A stretch of DNA of 11,637 nt, from contig JAOACU010000066.1 of assembly GCA_026417715.1 (NCBI GenBank), positions 1 to 11,637 on the forward strand, in the 5' to 3' direction. The stretch comes from Anaerolineae bacterium. GTDB lineage: Bacteria > Chloroflexota > Anaerolineae > UBA4142. How positions within the stretch are numbered: the stretch's first letter is position 1; each line of letters opens with the position of its first letter. Position numbers and translations under genes: made by a program. Of this stretch, positions 5,824 to 11,637 are shown piece by piece. The notes beneath the pieces were generated by a model. The model made no database searches. It was not told the DNA's origin and saw only the letters and a program-made list of their open reading frames with translations.

Positions 5824-8299
5824 GTAGCACCACCCTTTCATCCTCCGTCAATTTCCGTTTGAATACCTTGCCTACAAACGTTTTGGGCAACTGGTCACGA
5901 AATTCGATGAGATGTGGCACGGCGTAGTCCGCGAGGCGCTGGCGACAAAATTCGATGAACTCTTCGGGGGTTGCCATTTCGCCTTTGCGCAGCACCACGT
6001 ACGCCTTGACGATTTGCTCCTTGCCGTCGGGTGGCACACCCGTAACAGCAACTTCCAGAACCTTGGGATTTTCGTACAACACCTCTTCCACATCGCGCGG
6101 ATAGATGTTATAAGTGCCCGCGAGAATCATATCTTTTTTGCGATCAATGATTTGAAAGTAGCCGTCCTCGTCCATCCGCGCCAGATCGCCGGTAAACAAC
6201 CAGCCATCGCGCAGCACTTGGGCAGTTTCATCGGGACGATTCCAATAGCCGCGCATCACTTGCGGACCGCGCACCACCAATTCGCCGATATTGCCGACGG
6301 GCACATCCTGCCCCGTGTGTATATCCACGATTTTCGCGTCCGTATCGGGTAACGGGATACCAATCGAACCGATTTTGCGTTGACCATAGATCGGATTGAC
6401 GTGCGTGACGGGACTGGCTTCGGTCAGTCCATAACCCTCGACAAGTTTGCCGCGCGTGATTTTCTCGAATGCTTCTTGCACTTCGATTGGCAAAGGCGCG
6501 GCACCACTCACACACGCGCGAATGGATTGCAAACCAAAGCGGCGCACACCGGGATACTGGTTGATCGCGACGTACATCGTCGGGACGCCGGGAAACATCG
6601 TGGGGCGATACTTTTTGATGACGTTCAACACCTCGCGCGTTGAAAACGACGGAAGGAGAATCAACGTGGCGGCAATCGCAATGCCAACGTTCATCGCCGC
6701 GGTCATTCCGTACGAGTGCGAGAACGGCAAGACAGCGACGATGCGCTCGTTCCCTTCCTCGATGTCGGTAAGCCAGTGACGCACTTGGGTTGTGTTGGCA
6801 ACAAGATTCGCGTGTGTGAGCATCACCCCTTTGGGAATATCGGTGGTGCCGGTCGAGTACTGAATCACCGCCAAATCGTCGGGTGTCACTTCGACGTTTG
6901 GTGTATCGGCAGACGCGCGCGTGAGCAAATCTTGCCACACGTACGTATCACGCTCACCGCGTACATCAATGCGATGACCTTCGCGCGCTTCGCGCACAAT
7001 CGTAAAGAGCAAGCGACGCAGGGGCGAAAAATATTCCTTGATGTTGGTCACAATCACGCGCTTGAGCGGCGTACCCGCGCGCACCATTCGCACGAGTGGA
7101 TAGAACACACTTAGCGCGATGATCGTCTCCGCGCCCGAATCGTTCAATTGATGTCCCAACTCATCGGCGGTGAAGAGCGGATTGAGACTAACGACGACAG
7201 CACCGATTTTGAGCGCGGCATAGTACGCTATCACCATTTGTGGTGAGTTGGGCAACAAAAGCGCGACGCGATCACCTTTCTTCACGCCCAGTTGCATCAG
7301 TGCGTTTGCCAAACGATTCACTGCCGCGTTCAACTCGCGATAGGTGAGGACGCCATCGTAGAACACGAGCGCGCGCGTGTTGGGATGTCGGCGCGCGGCA
7401 CTATCGAGAAAACGGAACAAGGGTTGCGAAGGGTACGCCAGCGTGTAGGGCACATCGGCTTCATAGTGGCGCAACCAAGGTCGCTGTTGGAGCAGAGCGG
7501 CTTTGTCGCGTTCGCGTTCGGCGCGCCACGAGACGGTCGCCGCACCCAGAAAACGCGTGATGGCGCGATTCACCGCATCGGGTCGTTCGAGTTGAACGAG
7601 ATGCGCCGACACCGGAATCTTGGCGAGTTGCGCGCCGGGAATCAAATCGGGCACAGCATCGTACGCCGATTGTTTGAACACCAAATCGCGATGACCGATG
7701 ATGACGAGCGTGGGCATCGGCAATCGCGGAAAATAGTCGCGCCCGCGCCATTGCGTCAGCGCGCGATGGTACATTGCCTTGAGAACGAAGGCAGGCGCGG
7801 CAAGTGCGCGCGGCACCAGCGCGCGAATCGGTTCGGCGATGACCAGCGGCAAGTGAAAAGCAAGGCGCAACACAGGGTTGAGGACAAAATCAACGGCGGT
7901 ACTCACCAACACCAAGCGTTCGACGCGGTCGGGGTGACGCATCGCGTACGTTGTGGCAAGCGCGCCGCCAAACGAATGTCCGAGGAGGACAAAGGTCGGA
8001 GGAAAATGGAGCGCGTCCACCACGCGCTCGATGTCGCGCACCAAGTCGTCTATTGCATAGCCGTTGGGCGGACAATCCGACAAGCCGTGTCCGCGCAAAT
8101 CGGGTGCCACAACGCGATGCTTGTCGGCAAAGGCGATAAGTTGATGTTCCCACTGCATCGCGAATCCGCCAAAGCCGTGAATGAACAAGAGCGTGCGTTC
8201 CGCCGGTGAACGTCCCGCGTCAATCACGCTCAAACGCACCAGTGGCTGATCCGAAACCACCACATCTTTGCGATAGAGTTCGAGATCGAGCAGAGGCAT
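5816..8299 (-). CDS. Fusion of alpha/beta hydrolase and AMP-binding acyl-CoA ligase
   Basis: 827 residues. The N-terminal domain (about 1-252) is an alpha/beta hydrolase: oxyanion-loop HGFGG (41-45), DLRGHG (67-72), nucleophile elbow GHSFGG (Ser109), Asp205 in GHRD, and His233 in SAHL, giving a complete Ser-Asp-His triad. After a charged linker (255-285) comes a full ANL-superfamily ligase: P-loop-like YSTGTTDIPKG (481-491), EGYGLTEASP (621-630), FTGD (702-705), DRKKDMI (719-725), and the C-terminal Lys811 in KTFVGK. The best ligase match is the long-chain fatty acyl-CoA synthetase type. A plausible job, inferred, is release of an acyl chain from an ester followed by activation to acyl-CoA in one cytosolic polypeptide. 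No signal peptide. The start is ATG at 8299 with GAGGTGA (8303-8309). It lies 84 bases after the LysM gene and may be cotranscribed. The P-loop has Asp487 where Gly is usual. Confidence 0.93.
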   Translation of the reverse strand: MPLLDLELYRKDVVVSDQPLVRLSVIDAGRSPAERTLLFIHGFGGFAMQWEHQLIAFADKHRVVAPDLRGHGLSDCPPNGYAIDDLVRDIERVVDALHFPPTFVLLGHSFGGALATTYAMRHPDRVERLVLVSTAVDFVLNPVLRLAFHLPLVIAEPIRALVPRALAAPAFVLKAMYHRALTQWRGRDYFPRLPMPTLVIIGHRDLVFKQSAYDAVPDLIPGAQLAKIPVSAHLVQLERPDAVNRAITRFLGAATVSWRAERERDKAALLQQRPWLRHYEADVPYTLAYPSQPLFRFLDSAARRHPNTRALVFYDGVLTYRELNAAVNRLANALMQLGVKKGDRVALLLPNSPQMVIAYYAALKIGAVVVSLNPLFTADELGHQLNDSGAETIIALSVFYPLVRMVRAGTPLKRVIVTNIKEYFSPLRRLLFTIVREAREGHRIDVRGERDTYVWQDLLTRASADTPNVEVTPDDLAVIQYSTGTTDIPKGVMLTHANLVANTTQVRHWLTDIEEGNERIVAVLPFSHSYGMTAAMNVGIAIAATLILLPSFSTREVLNVIKKYRPTMFPGVPTMYVAINQYPGVRRFGLQSIRACVSGAAPLPIEVQEAFEKITRGKLVEGYGLTEASPVTHVNPIYGQRKIGSIGIPLPDTDAKIVDIHTGQDVPVGNIGELVVRGPQVMRGYWNRPDETAQVLRDGWLFTGDLARMDEDGYFQIIDRKKDMILAGTYNIYPRDVEEVLYENPKVLEVAVTGVPPDGKEQIVKAYVVLRKGEMATPEEFIEFCRQRLADYAVPHLIEFRDQLPKTFVGKVFKRKLTEDERVVLQK

Positions 8300-8319
8300 T
8301 CGTCACCTCACTTACGCAA

Positions 8320-8376
8320 TACGTGATACGTGATACGTGATGCGTGATACGTGATGCGTGAGACGTGGAGACGTGA
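8320..8376. repeat. Heptanucleotide tandem array, TACGTGA type
   Basis: Six perfectly phased units (8320-8361) read TACGTGA three times, then TGCGTGA, TACGTGA, TGCGTGA. A degenerate GACGTGG (8362-8368) and one out-of-phase GACGTGA (8370-8376) follow. The array fills most of the 84-base gap between the LysM gene and the hydrolase-ligase gene and ends 10 bases before the latter's ribosome site, so it would be transcribed if the two genes form an operon. Confidence 0.9.
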
Positions 8377-8383
8377 GGCGCGA

Positions 8384-9505
8384 TCAATACCACACAAAGA
8401 CGCGCGTCGCGCTAGGGGGACTGGAGGCGGAGGCGGGCGCGTTGAGCGTCGGCTGGCTCACAATCAGCACGTACCACGAAAACGATGTCCCTTGTGGATT
8501 CGCGCCGGGATAATCGCTGGCAGTGAGTTTGATGCTCGTACCTTGTTTGACTTGACGGATGATCGCCTTTTTTTCACCTTGCCACACGTAATCAATGTGC
8601 ACGACGTAAAACTCGTTCGGCTTGAGTGCACCTGGCGATTCCCAACTCAATAGCGGGAGGTCTTGATTACCGCGAAAGATGTGTCCGTTGGGGGGCCAGA
8701 GCAAGTTCGGCGCGGCGTGTGTAAAAGTCAGCGTAGGTGTGACTGATGCATTCACTAGTGGCGTGGGCGTTGGCGTCGGTGTCCACGCGCCAACGGGCAC
8801 GATCAACCACTGCCCCACCGAAAGCAAGTCGCTCTCCAATTGATTGGCGACGCGAATCGCTTCGACGTTCGAGCCGTACGTTGCGGCGATGCCAATCAGC
8901 GTATCGCCGCGTCTGACCTGATGACGAATCACCCCCGCTGCACCGGCGGCTTCTGCCGATGTCGGGGGTGATTGAAACGAGAGCGGAGTCGGTGTGCCCG
9001 GTGGAAACGTCGGCGTGGGAGGTGGCGTAGGTGTAGGTAGGGGAATGATCAACTCATCGCCCACGCGAATAATATCGTCCTTGAGATTGTTCGCGTTCTT
9101 GATCGCCTGCACCGTCGTTTTGTAGCGGACTGCAATTTCCAGCAACGTATCGCCCGGTTTGACGCGATACTTGATCGTTACAGGAGTGGGACCCAGTGTG
9201 GGCGAAGGAATCGGTGTGGCGATGATCATAGTCACGATTGGTGTCACAGCACGCGGTGTGCTCGTACGCGTGGCGGTGGCTGATGCGCCTCCCCAACCCA
9301 AACGTTGCGGACCACCGAACAGGATGAACGCGACGATGCCAATGACGACGACAAGCAAGGCAAGTCCCGTCAGCACCAACCAAGGAGGTAACGTGTCTCC
9401 GAACGTTTCGCCCAAGTGTGCGGGGACGCGTTGTACCATCCGTTCGTGCCGCCAAGGTTCAGTCTGTTTCGGGCGCGGGGGCGGGGTAGGTCGTCCAGAT
9501 GCCAT
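8384..9505 (-). CDS. Membrane-anchored protein with two LysM domains and a C-terminal beta domain
   Basis: 373 residues. A Pro-rich cytoplasmic N-terminus (1-40) precedes one membrane helix (about 42-63), so the rest is exported and tethered. Two LysM domains follow at about 112-155 (YRVKPGDTLLEIAVRY...VGDELIIP) and 194-237 (HQVRRGDTLIGIAATYG...VGQWLIVP), separated by Thr/Pro-rich linkers. LysM domains bind N-acetylglucosamine-containing glycans, usually peptidoglycan. Residues 265-373 look beta-rich (LSWESPGALKPNEFYVVHI, SFSWYVLIV), resembling fibronectin-III/Ig-like modules of Chloroflexota surface proteins. No catalytic domain is visible, so an enzyme is unlikely; a cell-envelope binding or scaffold role is inferred. 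The start is ATG at 9505 with GAGG 10 bases upstream. It has its own near-consensus promoter at 9550-9578. Confidence 0.9.
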   Translation of the reverse strand: MASGRPTPPPRPKQTEPWRHERMVQRVPAHLGETFGDTLPPWLVLTGLALLVVVIGIVAFILFGGPQRLGWGGASATATRTSTPRAVTPIVTMIIATPIPSPTLGPTPVTIKYRVKPGDTLLEIAVRYKTTVQAIKNANNLKDDIIRVGDELIIPLPTPTPPPTPTFPPGTPTPLSFQSPPTSAEAAGAAGVIRHQVRRGDTLIGIAATYGSNVEAIRVANQLESDLLSVGQWLIVPVGAWTPTPTPTPLVNASVTPTLTFTHAAPNLLWPPNGHIFRGNQDLPLLSWESPGALKPNEFYVVHIDYVWQGEKKAIIRQVKQGTSIKLTASDYPGANPQGTSFSWYVLIVSQPTLNAPASASSPPSATRVFVWY

Positions 9506-9549
9506 AAAAAATTTGCCTCAACCTATTCTCGTTATCTGGGTCTGATGAT

Positions 9550-9578
9550 ATTATACCAAACCTTTGTGATTTTGCCAA
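9550..9578 (-). promoter_or_regulatory. Near-consensus sigma-70-type promoter for the LysM gene
   Basis: On the minus strand TTGGCA (9573-9578; five of six matches to TTGACA) is followed by a 17-base spacer (9556-9572) and a perfect TATAAT (9550-9555). The predicted start is near 9543, giving a leader of about 38 bases before the LysM ATG. It separates LysM transcription from argS and may also drive the hydrolase-ligase gene, for which no promoter was seen. Confidence 0.82.
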
Positions 9579-9618
9579 CGACCCAAAGTTGGTGACCTAT
9601 GGCTGGTGCCAAGTCGGC

Positions 9619-9700
9619 GTTGGCGACTGGAGAGACGCGTCGGCGACGCGTCTGTACTCGCCGCGACAACAACCCCAAGCCGACCTTCGTCGGCCAAGTT
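9619..9700. repeat. Dispersed palindromic repeat, copy 2 (uninterrupted)
   Basis: An 82-base unit matching copy 1 in two blocks: 9619-9666 (47 of 48 identical to 5369-5416) and 9667-9700 (25 of 34 identical to 5481-5514). It contains the AGACGCGTCG palindrome (9633-9642 with 9644-9653) and a GCCGAC-CTTC-GTCGGC hairpin (9679-9694). It lies between argS and the LysM promoter, in non-coding DNA. This copy shows the repeat without the 64-bp insertion. Confidence 0.88.
9679..9694 (-). terminator. Candidate argS terminator hairpin inside the dispersed repeat
   Basis: On the minus strand GCCGAC-GAAG-GTCGGC forms a perfect 6-bp stem with a GAAG tetraloop, 47 bases after the argS stop. The tail TTGGGGTTGTTG is T-rich but interrupted by G, so intrinsic termination would be weak. 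It lies in a suitable place between argS and the separate LysM promoter. Confidence 0.35.
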
Positions 9701-9741
9701 TACAAAATTGATTCGCTCGGCATCAACCCTGTAGCGAGACC

Positions 9742-11433
9742 TCACATCGTCTCTGGTGCAGTCACGCCCATCAAATTCAACGTGCGCGCGAGCGTGTACT
9801 TGGCGGCGGCGACGAGTTTGAGACGCGCGCGCGAAATCGCCGCATCGGCAGGATCGGAAGAGATGACGCGACATTGTTTGTAGAACACGTGAAAGATGCC
9901 GGCAAGTTCGATAGCGTAATGCGGCAGATGATGCGGCTCGAGTTTCGTTGCAACGAGTTCGACGATTTCGGGCAGACGCAACATTGCGCGAATCAGTTCG
10001 AGTTCGGCGGGATGCGTCAACAGCGATACGTCACCCTCGTCCATTGTCAAGCCCGCCTCTGCCGCTTTGCGCAAGATGCTCGCGATGCGCGCATGCGCGT
10101 ATTGCACATAGTACACCGGATTTTCGTCCGATTGTTTGACCGCAACTTCCAAATCGAAATCAATCGTTGCGGTCGCCGATTGTGTGATGAGCATAAAACG
10201 CACCGCGTCGGGTCCTACTTCGTCCAACAAGTCGTCGAGCGTGACGAATTCGCCGGTGCGTTTGCTCATTCGCACGATTTCGCCACCGCGTCGAAGCGTG
10301 ACGAATTGGTAGAGCAAAATCGTCACGCGTTCAGGATCGAGTCCGAGTGCGCGCGCGGCGGCAAGCACGCGCGGCACGTCGCCGTGATGATCCGCGCCCC
10401 ATACGTAAATCGCGCGGTCGAATTTGCGAATGGCAAGTTTGTTCCACACGTACGCCACATCGGACGCGAAATAGGTGGGGCGTTCATCGGGATCGGCAAT
10501 CACCTTGGGTGAACGAATCAACACCGCATCTTTTTCTTCGCCGAGTGCTTGCGCGGCAAACCACACCGCATCGTCTTTCTCGAACACCAAGCCCTTGTCT
10601 TTGAGAATTTGCAAACAGTAGTCAAACGTGCCATCCTCGTACAACGAACGCTCCGAAAACCAGTTATCGAATCGCACATTCATTCGCTCTAGCGTTTTCT
10701 GAATCTGTGCGCGAATCAATTCCATTGCCAAGCGTCCTAATTCGCGCACGGCGCGCGCGCGCGGCATCTGCAAGAATTGGTCGCCGTACTGTTCCGCGAA
10801 TTGTTTGCCGATTTCAATCACGTAATTGCCGTGATAACCATCTTCGGGGAACGGCTCGTCCTTACCAAGGGATTGGGCGTAGCGCGCGAAAACACTTTCG
10901 CCCAAGTGTCGCACTTGCGAACCATTGTCGTTGATGTAAAACTCGCGATGAACGCGATGCCCTGCAGCCGCAAGCACGTTCGCCAACGTATCGCCAATCG
11001 CACCGTTGCGTCCACTGCCGACGTGCATCGGTCCCGTCGGATTGACGCTGACATGCTCGACTTGGATGGACAAGGGACGTTCGGGTTGCAGATCGCCATA
11101 GCGCGCGCCTTGCACAAGGATCGTGTTCACTTGACGCGCGAGCCACGCCTCGCTCAAACGAAAATTCACAAAGCCGGGCGCGCTCGGTTCGACCTTGGCG
11201 ATTGCGTCGTCGGCTGGAACGTGCGCGGCAATTGCCTCGGCGATTTGTATGGGGGCGCGTTTGGCTTCGCGCGCGAGTTTCAACGGCGCGGCAGTCGCGA
11301 AATCGCCCCACTCTTTCCGTTGCGGACGTTCGATGAGCACATCGGGAACGGTAAAGTCGGGGAGCGCGTGCGCGCGTTGCGCGTTTGCAATGGCTTGCTT
11401 AACGAGAGCGGCGAGATGATTTTTGATGAGCAT
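9742..11433 (-). CDS. argS: Arginyl-tRNA synthetase
   Basis: Class I aminoacyl-tRNA synthetase that attaches arginine to tRNA-Arg in the cytosol. 563 residues, normal for the family. N-terminal ArgRS additional domain about 1-95; catalytic core with the HIGH-type motif NPTGPMHVGSGRN (131-143) followed by FYINDNGSQ (165-173); GADHHGDVPR (346-355); KMSKS-equivalent VRMSKRTGEFVTLDDLLDEVG (387-407); then the DALR anticodon-binding domain with NPVYYVQYAHARI (438-450) and the usual MGVTAPETM end. All expected catalytic motifs look intact. The start is ATG at 11433 with GAGGAA (11438-11443). The upstream HEPN remnant overlaps its first 35 bases in another frame. No convincing promoter is seen between them, so argS may depend on read-through or a weak promoter. 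Confidence 0.97.
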   Translation of the reverse strand: MLIKNHLAALVKQAIANAQRAHALPDFTVPDVLIERPQRKEWGDFATAAPLKLAREAKRAPIQIAEAIAAHVPADDAIAKVEPSAPGFVNFRLSEAWLARQVNTILVQGARYGDLQPERPLSIQVEHVSVNPTGPMHVGSGRNGAIGDTLANVLAAAGHRVHREFYINDNGSQVRHLGESVFARYAQSLGKDEPFPEDGYHGNYVIEIGKQFAEQYGDQFLQMPRARAVRELGRLAMELIRAQIQKTLERMNVRFDNWFSERSLYEDGTFDYCLQILKDKGLVFEKDDAVWFAAQALGEEKDAVLIRSPKVIADPDERPTYFASDVAYVWNKLAIRKFDRAIYVWGADHHGDVPRVLAAARALGLDPERVTILLYQFVTLRRGGEIVRMSKRTGEFVTLDDLLDEVGPDAVRFMLITQSATATIDFDLEVAVKQSDENPVYYVQYAHARIASILRKAAEAGLTMDEGDVSLLTHPAELELIRAMLRLPEIVELVATKLEPHHLPHYAIELAGIFHVFYKQCRVISSDPADAAISRARLKLVAAAKYTLARTLNLMGVTAPETM

Positions 11434-11536
11434 AACATTCCTCTATTTGAGACTTACAGGTCGCGTTCTTCAAATCGTTCTCGGCTTTTTCGACCCATTG
11501 CCGAATCACACGTAGCGTTTCAGCGTTGGCGGGCAT
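11399..11536 (-). pseudogene. HEPN-domain toxin gene truncated after about 26 codons
   Basis: An open frame of 45 codons starts at ATG 11536, with AAGGA about 10 bases upstream. Residues 1-26 (with IRQWVEKAENDLKNA at 11-25) look like the N-terminus of HEPN proteins of HEPN/MNT pairs. The rest (CKSQIEECYAHQKSSRRSR) does not look like HEPN and runs into argS in a different frame. Full HEPN proteins have roughly 110-140 residues with a C-terminal Arg-x(4-6)-His RNase motif, which is absent here. The gene is therefore a deletion remnant whose 3' part was replaced by the argS leader. It overlaps the nucleotidyltransferase stop by 17 bases, the usual tight arrangement of these pairs. Homology rests on memory of the family, but the match is distinctive. 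Confidence 0.7.
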
Positions 11537-11637
11537 AAAGCACTTTTCCTTCTTGCAATGCGGGTTTGACCAAAGTTCCCGCAATGTGACGTTGGCGTGC
11601 GAATTCGTCGGGAGTCACTACTACAATATCCTTGGGC
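11520..11637 (-). CDS. C-terminal end of an MNT-type nucleotidyltransferase, probable HEPN partner (5' part outside window)
   Basis: From the window edge an open frame of 38 sense codons ends with TGA at 11520-11522. The peptide (DIVVVTPDEFARQR, then GTLVKPALQEGKVLYAR) matches the last beta strand and tail of minimal nucleotidyltransferases, which typically end in PALREGKVLYER-like sequence. In HEPN/MNT systems the MNT protein neutralises the HEPN RNase, in studied cases by adenylylating it. With its partner truncated here this antitoxin would be orphaned. The catalytic GSxxxGxxxxxSDxD motif lies outside the window, so activity cannot be judged. Confidence 0.68.
   Translation of the reverse strand, partial: PKDIVVVTPDEFARQRHIAGTLVKPALQEGKVLYARQR

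Noticed and set aside
7292..8209. A 305-codon open frame on the plus strand.
   Set aside because: It lies entirely antisense to the hydrolase-ligase gene, whose motifs are unambiguous; the peptide is Arg/His-rich without a recognisable domain, typical of a shadow frame in biased DNA.
5816..8299. Identification as OleBC (olefin/beta-lactone biosynthesis fusion).
   Set aside because: The domain order is similar, but OleB-type hydrolases use an Asp nucleophile; here Ser109 in GHSFGG with Asp205 and His233 is a classical serine triad, and no OleA or OleD gene is nearby.
8320..8376. CRISPR-like array.
   Set aside because: Units are 7 bases with no spacers; this is a simple tandem heptamer.
11434..11540. 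A dedicated argS promoter.
   Set aside because: No -35/-10 pair with acceptable spacing was found by eye, unlike the two clear promoters elsewhere in the window.

Overview
The window most likely comes from a Chloroflexota bacterium, probably Anaerolineae-like, possibly a metagenome contig. This is an inference from style. The exported proteins carry long Thr/Pro linkers (TPTPVPPT-type) behind a lipobox or membrane anchor, the transporter is a family-5 peptide-type system with an oversized binding protein, and the intergenic DNA is full of heptanucleotide tandem repeats and palindromic dispersed repeats. All genes read leftwards on the minus strand. No rRNA, tRNA, CRISPR array or full insertion sequence was seen.

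Layout from right to left, in transcription order. At 11399-11637 is the broken end of a HEPN/MNT toxin-antitoxin pair: the last 38 codons of a nucleotidyltransferase, then a HEPN toxin gene cut off after about 26 residues and running straight into argS. At 9742-11433 is a complete arginyl-tRNA synthetase gene. At 9506-9741 is a spacer with a dispersed palindromic repeat and a near-consensus sigma-70 promoter (TTGGCA-17-TATAAT). At 8384-9505 is a membrane-anchored protein with two LysM domains. At 5816-8299 is an 827-residue fusion of a serine alpha/beta hydrolase and a fatty-acyl-CoA-ligase-like AMP-binding enzyme. At 5097-5815 is a 719-base non-coding stretch holding a 121-bp inverted-repeat element, two heptad arrays, a second copy of the dispersed repeat interrupted by a 64-bp palindromic insertion, a perfect consensus promoter (TTGACA-17-TATAAT) and a long structured leader. 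At 1-5096 is a peptide-type ABC importer operon: binding lipoprotein, permease B and permease C, the last running off the left edge. ATPase genes would be expected further left.

The strongest novelty candidate is the binding lipoprotein (2535-5096). Its sequence landmarks appear in circularly permuted order: motifs that normally form the second half of an SBP_bac_5 protein come first, straight after the lipoprotein linker; the normal first half follows; an extra beta-rich C-terminal domain ends the chain. Its partner permease C carries an unusually long extracytoplasmic insert of about 190 residues between its first membrane helix and the usual GTD motif. Together they suggest a structurally divergent branch of the Opp/Dpp transporters. 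The other main points are the hydrolase-ligase fusion, the nested 64-bp insertion that can be defined by comparing two repeat copies in this same window, and three unrelated heptamer arrays that share a 7-base period.
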